A DNA stretch of 64,000 nt, taken from contig NW_024037056.1 of assembly GCF_015706575.1 (NCBI RefSeq), positions 5,221,176 through 5,285,175 of the forward strand. The letters are read 5' to 3'. This DNA is from Patiria miniata (taxonomy: Eukaryota; Echinodermata; Asteroidea; Valvatida; Asterinidae). The position numbers and the translations under genes are program-made. A model generated the notes under the pieces. That model made no database searches. It saw only the letters and a list, made by a program, of their open reading frames with translations, and was not told the DNA's origin. Positions 26,330 through 37,790 of the stretch are shown piece by piece; the stretch's first letter is position 1; the number at the start of each line of letters is the position of its first letter.

Positions 26330-26583
26330 TCATCACCAGAACCATGCTGCGCAGCGCCGCGCCGCAGCCGGGCCACGGGCAACGGCCACCTGGCCGGCGG
26401 CGCGGTACCAACATACAGTACAGCTCAGCTCATCACGCGCGGCCGGTGCTGGCATATCGTATTCTGAACATCGAAGTACACCTCTAATCAAGACCGTGTA
26501 CTTGACTTGTTGCAGTCTTGGCGAAGCAATTCGCATAAAGTTTTACGAGAAAAAAAAGGAGCAGCCTTCAAGACGACACGGAG
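26330..26583 (+). promoter_or_regulatory. GC-rich promoter-like island and non-coding leader exon of the chromodomain gene
   Basis: An isolated stretch at about 26340-26450 is rich in CG and GC words (CGCAGCGCCGCGCCGCAG, GGCCGGCGGCGCGG) within AT-rich DNA. Just downstream, a splice donor (GGAG|GTATGT) ends at 26583 and an acceptor lies before 26924. The leader does not stay open into the coding exon, so it is taken as 5' untranslated. This suggests the second gene has its own promoter rather than relying on read-through from the transposase. Confidence 0.5.
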
Positions 26584-26941
26584 GTATGTATCCAGCCATG
26601 GTGACATTTAAGGGAACTTTAATTCAAGAACACTCTGTATACTAAGCAAATCGGCAAACGTCGAACATGTATTTATGCCGATCTCAGCTGTTCAAGGTGA
26701 CGGAGAGGTGTGGAGGTGCACCAGTTGTGAAGCTTAGACATTGGAGCTACTGCTTGATGTATATTCCTTGCTCTATGGACTGTGTAGTTATGAACGGATT
26801 TTTGTTTTAATGCCCTCTATTTTGTGATTGAACAACATATAAGGAAGTTAGAAAAAAAAATGCAATTTTAATATTAATATATATGCTAACAAACTTATCA
26901 ATGTTTTTTTCTGTGTTTTTCAGAAGTTTAAAAGTAGGCCC

Positions 26942-29900
26942 ATGGAGCATCAGGAAAAACTTGACAGGCTCTGGGATGAGGGCATGACAAACTATGGGAC
27001 AGCCGAGGCTAAAAGAAAGGTTGCATTGGCCATCGAAAGAACTGGTTTGACTGCGAAGCAAGTGAAGGTATCAATATTTTCATCCTTCTCAACCAATTGC
27101 GGTGTAGATTAATTTATGCCAGTGTTTCATTTATTAAGTCATCAAGTTTCCAAATTAAACAGAAGGTCTGTGTTGCCAAATATTTTTACAGCACAGAGCA
27201 AGAAGAAGTGCCACATGCATGACATGTTAACAGTTAGGCCTATTAAGTGTTTTTGAAACAATTAACTTTCTGTTTATATAGCGTTGGATAGACAATAAAC
27301 GCAGGACAAACCATCGAAAGAATGGCAAGCAGAGGGTCTTACCCCTGCGCAAAAGAAGATGCAGTGGCTACAACATCTTCATGAAGAAGTTTATAGGCTC
27401 AAAAGGTAAGATTTGTCTACTTAATTGTTCTCTTTGTGATACATGTAGAAAGAAACAGCATATTAAAGTGAAACATGATTTTTTTTTTAGTCCCCCAGAA
27501 CCAGGAGTTAAGTTGGTATGGTTGTTTATCCTTGTGACCTTGTTCCCACTGAAGAAACATCTAGGCCTATATATTTCCTGTTTATTCAGTAGCAGGGTTC
27601 ATTATTGGCCACTCTTAAAATGCAACATGTAATGTCACAATGGCCACTATATCCACATTGTTGATATTAATTAGTAAATTGCCAACAGGTCACTTTTCAA
27701 ATACTTTCTGGTATGTAAAAATCATGTACTTTAATCAGTCTTTTTTTCTTCTAGTTATTAAATAACAAAATGGGGATATATAAATCAATCAGCATTTTAC
27801 AAGAACACACACTGCATACATGTGTGTAACCGGTAAAACATTTTAAATTACGTTTTTGGCACCCTTTTATTGTTTTCCATCTTTTCTAAAAGTCTGTCCT
27901 GAATATTTTTTAAGAACTATTTCATAATAGAATACTCCATGGAATTAGTTTTTAATCCATTTAAATTTGTTTTATTTCTTGAGCTTAATTGTCCAAGTAT
28001 CAGTAATGTAGTTGGTTTTTGTTTTGGTTGGTTTCATTGTTGGATCATCCTAGGACGTACCTCTTGTGGAAAATAATAGATACTTTGGGCTCTCAGTGTG
28101 TTATCCACATTCCAATCCCCTGCTAAAACAATTACCTGATCCATATCCACTGGCACAGTCATTCATGGGTTTTTCTCTACACTGTGTCCCTTTTCTATCA
28201 GCCTCATGTTATTCATTATCCTCGTGTGGTTTGCCCAGGAATGTCAGGCACTGCAATCCTAAACCAGGCCTGTGATTATAAATTTTGTTTTAGCCACTGA
28301 CCTTGCAGAACTCATGTCTCTTTCTTCTTATATTTTGTTGTCCTGTGGTACAACTGCCCATGAAAAAAACCCACAGTATTCAATATAAACATGAACCTGC
28401 AAATGCACATAAAAACGGTTCCTCAACTATATTTCTGTATGTGATGGGTCTGTTGGTTGGGGGCTTTTTGGCAGCTTAAAATAACATAAGGCGAAGTAAA
28501 AAAAAAAACATGTTTAGCGTCCCCGCCCGCTTCCTTTTTAGAGGCCGCCTCCTTTTTTTTTTTTTTTAAAGACAAAAATTGATAAATTTTAACGATCTCT
28601 GACGAAAGAAATCGTATTTTTAGACTTTTATACCGTGTATAAAGCTGTGGAAATAGTCAATGAGTCCAAGTGGCGGCCATTTTGAAAAAAGCTGGTAACC
28701 ATCTTGAAAAATAGCCCGGCCGCGTTGTCTTGAAAAATGTGTCGGGCGGCCATTTTGAAAAAAAAAAAAAAAAAGCCTCCTCCTTCCTTTTTGTCAAAGA
28801 GGCAGGGCGCTAAACATGTTTTCTTTTTTTATTTTGCCTAATGCATAATAATTATTTTATAACCACCATTCTATTTGCTTATAAAGGTGCCACGGCTCTT
28901 AACAGGGCACAGATGATGCAGCAAGGTGTGCAGGAGTGGCGGGGGTTGGATGAGGAAAATCGAATGCTCTACAACAAAGAGGCTGACAATCAGAATCAGT
29001 TACCCCAGCAAACCACAACCCTTGGAGAATCAGGGTTTCGAAGCTTTGCCAACAATCTTGGCCATGAAGTTTCTAACATGGTGAGATTAAAAATGGTGTT
29101 TATGTAATGCAATTCACATTTTAAATTTTACTGTAACTAAGTGATGAAAGAATACAACTTGAAAGGAATCATGCAGTAATGCAGTACACAAAATAAGATA
29201 GATGATACTATTGATAGCACCGACTCATTTTTGCCTTTTAAAATACATGATATTTTGTACTAGGATTTCATTGCTTATCATCTTTCCCGCTGTAATTTCT
29301 GGTTAATCCATGGCAGACAACAATAAGAAAACAATTCAAGAAATATTGTTTCGATTCTGGATATAAACAAATTTTACAGTAGATAATAAATTCATTACAT
29401 GTACAAGGCCAAAACATAATAGTTCTGCTTCGGTTTACATGCATTCGAAAAGAGGGTAGGTGGGTAGAGATTTTTTTCCCTTTTTTTTGGACGATTATAT
29501 GGCGGCGTCTGCCTGTATATAGGCCAGGGTAAAAGGTAGTTATTGATGGTTTTAGTTGTTGTTTTGTTTCATTTTTGTCCATAAAAAGATGGGCTGTCAG
29601 AATACGGTAGGTAGGCAAACCGAGAAGCAGAAGTACTTTTTTGGGGACCTTATATGTGTGCATTTATGTCAGCAAGTATCAATATAACCTAAAAGTCAAC
29701 TAGTCAGTCAACTGAAACTTATCCCTTCCTACAGGTGGTTGTCATTCGATCAGTAACAAACTCCCTCAGGGAAAAATCTTGACATACATATCTTAGAAAG
29801 ATTGAAATTTTGTTTAATCCAAGCACTGACCAAAAAAAAAACCAAAAACAAAAAACAAAAAAACCACCAAAACTTAAGAATTATAAGTTCAATATATTGT

Positions 29901-32900
29901 GTAGTCTTATCAGAGGGGATCCACGACACTCTTTTTATTTCACAATTTCATATTATTGTGTCTTTCAAAGGTTACTTCTGTGTACTAGATTGCTCACTTG
30001 TGTTTTAACAGAGCACTCATTTTGTCTTCAAATTTGTTGCTTATTTTGTTGGGACATTTATTCGCAGTGTGCAAGAGTTGATGGCTTGGACTGGGTACTG
30101 GTGTGCACTAGTGCATCTTTAGGGATCTCTACAGTGCATGGCAGTGATGTTGGTGTCGATCTTGCCACTTCCACAAATTTTGCGTCCAAATTTTGTGCTT
30201 CCAGTGGATTTAGTGGAGGTGTGTATTGTAAAGTTTGAGTAAACGTACATCTAACAGGGGTCTTCAACCAAACATCAATCAAACTATAACTAAGGAAACA
30301 TCATGTCTATATTATTAATAAAGATCCTTTCAAAATGTTGACACCTTGAAATTGATTAAGTCATGTATAATGCTGGGGAAAAAATCATTGCAAAAAAATG
30401 TTTTTGATCTCAAAATGAATACAACTTGATACACCAATGAATGCTGTCCCACTCATCTGGGGAAAAAATACTGGAATTAATCTATGCCATCAGAAGTTAT
30501 GCATGTTTTAATACAAGATTTGATACCTGTCCATTGATGCCATTGGAAGCTATTAAGCTGAGTGAGATTTAGACATTACACACAAGTTAAATGCAAATGG
30601 GATTGCTAAACAAATAGCAATGTACATGTACGTATTCCTTCGTTACTTTTATGAACATTCGTGATTTTGTTTTACAAATGATATAAAAAAGGATGATATA
30701 TCCCCCAAAAATGGTTCATGAAACCTTACTTTTTAACTGACATTAGAGGAGATATAACATTGCAACACAAAAAGGGAGTTACATGTATATATTTTCATCA
30801 TGTTGATGGTCTCCTTTCAATTTGTTCTAACACCTAGTTAACAAGTCCAGCACCGTTACTGAAGACATATCACAGCTCAGGGTTAAAGTGCAGCAGCTCT
30901 TCAATCAGAAATACAGTAAGTTGGAATGTGGAAAACAAGTGGGGAGTGGACTGGCTAACTGCAATTTTTGTCGTATTACACGACATTTTAAATATAGACC
31001 ACACACGGGTACTATATGTGCCACATTTGGTGGTAAAAGAGTATATTTCGATTAAGCCCCCCAAAAAATCTCCAGTTTCTGGTATGGAACTTGCCCAAAA
31101 GACGCACGGCAACGCGTTTTTTTTTTTTTTTACCTGTTTTTTTTGCTTTAAATGTCGGCTGATGACTGCAAATGGTGCCAGACTTAACTTAGTGCAAAAT
31201 ATGGGAGTCCAGAGAGGCCACATGTTAACAATTATTCTCCATCATAACCCCATCTAAAAACATGTTAAAATTGTGCAGCAGCAGGATTCCAGTTAAACCA
31301 GTGAGTTTGGCGGTTTTGAGACATCATCTTTCATAGACAAAAAAACTTTTTTATTTTGCCGAAGCGCATGGCTACGGCGACTTTTTTTTTTGGCCTTATA
31401 TTATATTGACAAAAAAAATGTTTTCTTTAATACTACAGGGGATGCAACATTGGGCAAAAAGAGCCAGATGAGCTACAAACTGCTGGAGGCTGGGCAGATA
31501 GAATGCACAGGGCTGCCGATGCCCTTGAAGAGGCCTGGGGCCTATGGGAGAGAGGCCCTCAAAAAAATCATTGAGGCAGAACCATCTATCAAATTCACAG
31601 GTGAAAACACATCTCTATCTTTAGATGCACTTTCATCATGCTTGTTTGTGAAGCTCATTTCCAAAATATCCCATACTTGCTGACCGAAAGCTAAATAACC
31701 AGTTCTTCAGTAAAAACGTCATACATGTGCGCACACTTCCGATTGCTACTATTACATGAACACTCAAGTTGCGTTAACTTCCAGTTCCAATGCTACTTAA
31801 CAACGTGAAGTGGGCATGATTTATACTGAGGTGACATCACACGAATGAACCAGATAGAACTTGTCTTGTTTTAGTGCATGTAACATAGGTGAATGTGCAA
31901 TGCAATTGCAATACATTTAAGCAGTGAAACCCCCCCCCCCCTCGAGGTTGTCAGTTTTAATTATTAGTCCCAAGATTTGATTCTGGTGATACATGAACTA
32001 AGTGGCCTATTTTCGAAAAGTGAGGCCCCCCCCCTCCTGCCAAATCCTGTGTGCCCCACTGCATTTATGCACATTTACATTGTAATGTGCTTCAACCCGA
32101 AATGTGCTTCAAATGAAAACAATCACTGAATAATCAAAGCTTTACATCTTTGTTCTTTTTTAATACTAGTGTCTGCCCAGCCTCCCTCCACATTGGATGA
32201 TGGCCCATCTGGCCAGCTTAATGCTCAACCAACAAACAGCAGTAAGTAGGCCTATGTTTTTGTGACGTGGAATATTTCTTTGAGCTCATACAGTGCATAT
32301 CAGCAAAAGGATTGTGGATACTATGTGATTATTTTTTCATTAAACTCCAAGTACTTTGAAAGTCCATTTTGGAGCAATGGTCAACTTTTGATCTAAACCA
32401 AATGTTGCAGAAGTGGCCAAACTGAGAGTAAGTGAAATGCGTTGAACAGAGGATTTTGTTCAATGTTGTCGACTTGAGTTGCTGCATTTGAATTGAGTTT
32501 TACAGTCAAGCCTTCATTTGCTTTGTTCTTAGTCCTGAATTTGAGAGTACATGCAAGGACATTTGAATTGCTCTTTAATGTTGGATTATTGACAATACAC
32601 TCATGTAAATAATAAAACAGATCCGTTTAGGTTGAAGCAAAACACATCCAATTCTTGCTGACTACAGGCTCATATAGAATCGTGAATGAATGAGCCCTGC
32701 CAATCAGCACGTGCTTGACCACAAAATGGACTTGTGGTACGAATTTGTCTTGTGTAAAAGTGTTACACTGAATAATCAAATCTTTACATCTTTGTTCTTT
32801 TTTAATACTAGTGTCTGCCCAGCCTCCCTCCACATTGGATGATGGCCCATCTGGCCAGCTTAATGCTCAACCAACAAACAGCAGTAAGTAGGCCTTTGTT

Positions 32901-35839
32901 TTTGTGATGTGTAAAACATTACTCCAGCTCAGTGCATATCAGCAAAAGGATTGTGGATACTGTGTGTGGTTTTTGTCTTTTTAGTAAACTCCAAGTACTT
33001 TGAAAGTTCATTTTTGAGAAATGGTCAACTTTTGATCTAAACCAAATGTTGCAGAAGTGGCCAAACTGAGAGTAAGTGAAATGCGTTGAACGGATGATTT
33101 TGTTCAATGTTGTCGACTTGAGTTGCTGCATTTGAATTGAGTTTACATTCAAGCCTTCATTTGCTTTGTTCTTAGTCCTGAATTTGAGAGTACATGCAAG
33201 GACATTTGAATTGCTCTTTAATGTTGGATTATTGACAATTACACTCATGTAAATAATAAAAACAGATCCGTTTAGGTTGAAGCAAAACACATCCAATTCT
33301 TGCTGACTACAGGCTCATATAGAATCGTGAATGAATGAGCCCCCAATCAGCACGTGCTTGACCACAAAATGGACTTGTGGTACGAATTTGTCTTGTGTAA
33401 AAGTGTTACACTGAATAATCCAATCTTTACATCTTTGCTATTTTTTAATACTAGTGTCTGCCCAGCCTCCCTCCACATTGGATGATGGCCCATCTGGCCA
33501 GCTTAATGCTCAACCAACAAACAGCAGTAAGTAGGCCTATGTTTTGACATTATCACCAATTTTATGAAAGGGCCTATTTAGAGAGTTCCGCCACTTTTCA
33601 TGGTGAAATCTGTTTTTGTTCCCACCTGTCTTGATTTGCAACCATAGCCTGACAAATGACACCACATAAACCACAATCGAAAAGTGGCGCAATTCTCCAA
33701 ATAGACCCTTTCACAAAATTGGTCACTGCTCAGTCAACCGTGAATGTTATAACATGAGCAGGGTGTCATTTTAAAGAGGAGATTAACCCTAACAGAGGAT
33801 ATCTCCCTTTGATTCACATGTGCCCTACTTCTCTTCCAATTAGCAAAAAATATCTCTGTTTCGTTTTTTTATCCACCCTGTATAGTGAAACTCACAAAGC
33901 AAATACCCTGATGTACATGTTCATTTTCTAATTTGTGTTCAGATATGACATTTGAGGTGTTGTATATCATAGATAAAATGATGTCAGAGAAGTGTCATTA
34001 GAAATTTACAATACATAATAAGCTAAGACAGATTCCAATAGATTGACTTGTGATTTAATTGAGTTGTGAAAATTTGCCCTATCAATTACTTGATTGTATT
34101 TCCAGTAGTTTACCCCTCTTTTAACATAAGTTGTACCTCATTTTATTTCTTGTTTTTTTAATGTAATTTCCGTGGTATTTTATGTAATGCGCCTTCGATC
34201 ATTTTTATGTAGACCACGCAATATAAATTTTAATTTATTATTATTATTTTTATTATTACTTCGAGTTTGTCACAATTTTGTTGTCTCCAACAGATGTGCA
34301 TGTAGAAACACCAAGTGACTTGACATTGCTTCAACACATGGTTGAGCAAAATGCCACAGGTATGCTTACAATCCCGCTTTTTTATGTAATATATCTTGGG
34401 TTGGTTTGAAATTGCTTTGTGTTATACAGTACAAGTTGAATTGGAAAGTAATGGTTTTTTAATTACTGTCAACGTAAAAAGCTTACTGTAATGAACCACA
34501 CGGGGTACTGTAGAACATTGCACAGTTGTTTGGATTGCAGATGATATAGAAACAACTTTATAGGTGCATATTAAACATCTGATTAAGACCGATTGAGCAT
34601 TGCAAACATCAAAAAAGAAAAAGAATTACCTAATTATTATGGAACAAGTTGCTGGACTGTTAAAAAATGAGTCTAAAGCATCATGTACAATCATGGCACC
34701 TGGTGTGCTGACATTTTCAAGAAAAGTGGCATTTTTGTATCAATTTACAATGCTGTTCAGCCAACCCAGTTTTTTTTTATTCGAATATTGCCCCCAATTA
34801 CCATTTATGTTTAGTCTGAATTTTGATGAACGGGTGTATGTTCATGTAAGTTGGACTGGTCCCCTGACCTAGTTACAATTCCATAATGTCTATAAATTGC
34901 TCCAATTCAATTTCAGTGGGGTCCAGGAAGCAGACTACAAGAAAACAATGGTTTTTACTGGTTTTCTGGCATCTGCAAACACAAAACTTCAAATAAGTCA
35001 GTGTAACAATAAAATAGTAACCCCAAATCTATCCATTTCTGAAAAATTACACCCAGAGCAAATGTTGTTTATAAAACTGTATGCATTTCTTTTAAAGGGA
35101 ATGTACATCATTGGCTTTTGCTATAATTATCAGAAATTGACTATTTGAGAGGTTAGTATAATAGATCAAATATTGTTAAACTTACATGTTTGAAATTTTG
35201 CGTCCGAAAATGCTGGAAAAAACCAAGAAACACAAAAGTGTTCAAGTAGTCTGGTTCCCTGACTCAACTAAAGATGAAATGGATCAATTTATAGATGCTG
35301 GAAATTGTAATGTAAGGAAACCAGTCTAGCTGGCCTGCATCCGTTCATAAACATGTAACCAATAGCAAACATAATTTTGCTGAAAAAAAAAGTAGTGGAA
35401 AAATAGTTAGGTTTTTCCAACGGTAGTCGTCGGCCACACCGTTGGAAATGATACAAAAATACCACTTTTCCGGAAAATGACTTCACACCTGGTGCCATAA
35501 TTTTACAGGATGCTTAAGACTGTCATTTACCAACATCCTAGTACACATGTAAGGTATGTCGTAAGAATTTGGTAGTTTTGTTTTTCGATGTTTGCAAATG
35601 TTGTATATTCCCTTTAATCATAAGCCAAACATAAAATGGCGGCTCTTCATGTGCAACTCTTTTCTTTCCCCTTTTAATACACAGATTCAGATGAATATGA
35701 AGTGGAGTGTTTGACGGAAAGAAAAAAACTAAGAGGCAAAATATACTACCTAGTAAAATGGAAGGGTTTTACTGAGCAGACATGGGAACCAGCAGGCAAT
35801 GTCTCATACCAGCTGCGTAGCAACTTTAGTAAGAAATAG
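26942..35839 (+). CDS. Homeodomain + HMG-box-like + chromodomain protein, 12 coding exons
   Basis: About 429 residues. Exons: 26924-27067 (coding from ATG 26942, context CCCATGG), 27282-27405, 28887-29080, 29735-29752, 30068-30218, 30838-30915, 31439-31600, 32170-32241, 32812-32883, 33455-33526, 34294-34359, 35685-35839. Every junction keeps frame. Residues 1-55 are an atypical homeodomain: GLTAKQVK then RWIDNKRR, keeping the recognition-helix W, N and R. A basic stretch (PLRKRRC, about 63-69) could be a nuclear signal. Residues about 70-120 resemble an HMG box (SGYNIFMKKF, EWRGLDEENRMLYNKEA). Residues 155-284 (CARVDGLDWV to EAEPSIKFT) match nothing I know. A 24-residue Pro/Gln/Ser exon is present three times (285-356). 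The last exon is a chromodomain (EYEVECLTERKKL, YLVKWKGF, TWEP) whose aromatic cage positions Y, W and F are kept, so methyl-lysine reading is plausible. Likely a nuclear DNA-binding and chromatin-reading factor. No enzyme motif is seen. It lies 7 kb downstream of the transposase on the same strand, inside the same element. Confidence 0.85.
28489..28840. mobile_element. MITE with about 45-bp inverted ends, family E
   Basis: AAGGCGAAGTAAAA and ACATGTTTAGCGTCC at the left are mirrored by GGGCGCTAAACATGT and TTTTTTATTTTGCCT at the right. The interior repeats GGCCATTTTGAAAAA twice with variants. TA flanks both ends. It lies 47 bp upstream of exon 28887-29080. Confidence 0.7.
29405..29650. mobile_element. 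MITE family D, copy
   Basis: AAGGCCAAAACATAATAG, TTCTGCTTCGG at the left and CCGAGAAGCAGAAGTAC at the right. The interior shares GGTAGGTGGGTAG and TATATGGCGGCGTCTG with 38951-39222. Intronic in the chromodomain gene. Confidence 0.6.
31055..31396 (-). mobile_element. MITE family B, copy 2 (reverse orientation)
   Basis: Reverse-orientation copy of 4678-5037: CTCCAGTTTCTGGTATGG, GGCTGATGACTGCAAATGG, CAGCAGGATTCCAGTTAAAC, ending TTTTTTGGCCT. It ends only about 42 bp before the acceptor of exon 31439-31600, close enough to affect branch-point choice. Confidence 0.75.
32126..33540 (+). repeat. Tandem triplication of an exon with its intron
   Basis: A unit of about 642 bp (ACTGAATAATC to the next copy) is present twice in full plus a third partial copy. 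The 72-bp exons at 32170-32241, 32812-32883 and 33455-33526 are identical as far as I can see, and the introns differ by only a few bases. The exon has phase 1 on both sides and a length divisible by three, so each copy adds SAQPPSTLDDGPSGQ-type sequence without a frame change. Confidence 0.9.
33554..33724. mobile_element. Hairpin MITE
   Basis: Arms of about 45 bp: ACCAATTTTATGAAAGGG and CCGCCACTTTTC on the left, GAAAAGTGGCGC and CCCTTTCACAAAATTGGT on the right. Intronic in the chromodomain gene. Confidence 0.7.
34600..35091 (-). mobile_element. MITE family A, copy 3 (reverse orientation)
   Basis: Reverse copy: GCAAACATCAAAAAAG, TGACATTTTCAAGAAAAGTG, AATTGCCCCCAATTACC, GTGGGGTCCAGGAAGCAGAC. 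It directly abuts copy 4, so together they form a large inverted pair. Lies in the intron before the chromodomain exon. Confidence 0.7.
35092..35617 (+). mobile_element. MITE family A, copy 4
   Basis: The clearest copy. Ends are TTAAAGGGAATGTACA and TGTATATTCCCTTTAA, so a TTAA or TA target is possible. The interior shares TAGTCTGGTTCCCTGAC and GATGTTTGCAAATGTTG with the other copies. Confidence 0.75.
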
Positions 35840-36190
35840 AAACGATAAAGGGGGGGGGGGGGCCAAGACAATGTATTTTCAGTGATACTTCCTTTCTTTC
35901 ATTTAAATTTTAAAACCTTTTCCCCCATTTGAATTGAATTGTTAACTGGAGCTACCATTATTTTTTCTTGATAAAAAGAGAACTTGATCCATGTCATAAT
36001 TATCGTTTAAGAAGTCTTTCACTTCTAGAGATTGCTCATTGACACAAATTCACCAAACTTCAGAAAATGTTAGTCAGTCTAAGTCCAAAAAGAAAAAAAA
36101 AAAAGGTTTTGGATCATATGGTGCTTGTAGCTTGTGCAGTGTAAAACAAATAACAAAAATATTAAATAAATAAAATGCAACGAAAAGTAA
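35840..36190 (+). terminator. Probable 3' untranslated region and polyadenylation region of the chromodomain gene
   Basis: After the stop at 35837-35839 the sequence turns AT-rich, with a G run at about 35849-35861. Overlapping AATAAA signals occur at about 36163-36175. No further splice-bounded frame follows. Inferred from signals only. Confidence 0.4.
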
Positions 36191-37782
36191 TAAGTGCCCC
36201 TAAATGCTAAATTGCTTTTCTTTTATGTTCAATGACATACAGGTGTAATGTAATCTGTACCTCTGGCGATATTAAATATACCTTCTATGAAATACTAATA
36301 AAAGAACAGCTGCAACTGCTACGCAGCTGGTATGAGACATTGCATGCTGGTTCCAATGCATGCCATGTTTGAACAACAGTACAGTCTGAGCTAGGTGCAT
36401 TCCGATCACGAGCCGCATGGGCATCAGTGTGCATTCGCCACATCTTCATGTATACATGTACATGTACATCTCAATTGGAGATGCCTGGTGATGTAGGCTG
36501 ACATTCATGTTCTTCATATGGGAGAAATGCACCTAGGCACCAGCTGCATTTCTACATATCTGTTGTTTATTTATCATTTGTAATTTTATCATTTGTAATT
36601 TGTACTATTTTTCTCTCTTTATTGGTATTATGTTTTTTTCTGAGTAAATTGGATTTATTGTGTTTCAGCGCCTTGACCACCTTAATACATGTGTAGGTAT
36701 GGCGCTTCAGATCCGTCAGAATAACTTACGTGCTGAAATATAGCAGGTTTTTTTCACCGAACATTGGGCCTCCATAAAACTGTAAAAATGGGGGGGGGGG
36801 GGGGGGGGGGGAAGCTGGTTGTCAACACAAATAATCAATTCAAAATCGAAGGGGGGGGGGGCTGGTGCAATATTTTGAATTAAAGGTGCTGTTGAAAACA
36901 TACGATCATGCACACTGTATCACTTAATAGTGTACACTTTAATACATTAATTTTTAGTATCAGAGCGAGGGGGGTGGGTTCCAAATTTTTGTCACTATAA
37001 TTATACAAATTAGGTCTTTTTGAGTCGGGGGGGGGGGATTGATCCCCAAACAACCACCCCCCCCCCCCCCCCCCCCCCCCGGATCCGTGCTTAGTGTGGG
37101 TCGGGTTCATGAAATATAACTGATTTGTAATGGATTATGCAAAGCTTCATCAAATTATTGATATCAACGTAGTTTAGTCACTTACTATGAATGTCCTGTA
37201 TACATGTTTTCCAGAACCTTTTTTTCTTCAAAATTAAATGTATTTGAAAATATTATTGCAACATAAAGCCGTTATTTGTTTACTTGTTTGTATGTATGTT
37301 ATTTTTCCAGCTTTTATCTGATCTACATGTAGGTGTTACTCATGTGAAAAAGGCAAACATTAAACAGTTTGAAAAGTTTCATCATCAAATTATTAAAATA
37401 ACGTAGTTGAGTCATTTAAATGAATGTACATGTACATGTATACATGTTTTTCCAAAACCTTTCTTTTTTTCATAAATTAAACATGTTTGAAAATACTATT
37501 GCAACTTATTGCACTTGCATTATGTTTTCACTTGTTTTTTTTTGTATTTTTGTCACTTTTATCTGATATACAGTGTATGTATGTATGTATGCCTAAATAA
37601 ATAAACACAACCATAATTGAATCCTATAAAAATGGGCAGTTTTTGTTATTCTTTTGCTATTTGTGCAAGAACCAATTTCGGGGTTGTGTGTATTGCCTGG
37701 AGAATGGCGTTTTTACCTACATACAATTACGTGGCCGTACGTAGCTAGTGTAGGCCTGTAATGGTAATAAAACTGGGCTAGT
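36191..37782. repeat. Gene-free stretch with poly-G/poly-C elements
   Basis: It holds long runs: G at about 36790-36811, 36851-36860 and 37027-37036, and C of about 26 at 37055-37080 followed by CGGATCCGTGC, a tip common to poly-C type short repeats in invertebrates. A block around 37250-37330 is echoed at about 37375-37560 (ATCATCAAATTATT, CATGTTTTTCCA). No gene seen. Confidence 0.5.
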
Positions 37783-37790
37783 ATTACATT

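Larger units (their letters stand above)
19942..26330. other. Spacer between the two genes of the giant element
   Basis: AT-rich. The first AATAAA-type signals after the transposase stop that I noticed lie near 21240, so the transposase 3' untranslated region may be long. A MITE sits at 22718-23092. Long C or G runs occur near 22678, 23338, 25025, 25137, 25829, 25870 and 26176. A possible exon lies at 24219-24395. No recognisable protein domain is seen on either strand. Confidence 0.5.

Noticed and set aside
28066-28275. Frame with weak acceptor between exons 27282-27405 and 28887-29080
   Set aside because: Including it would break the in-phase join that completes the HMG-like domain.
35685-35839. 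Chromodomain as the tail of a retroelement integrase
   Set aside because: The exons before it code for homeodomain, HMG-like and linker sequence, with no integrase motifs.
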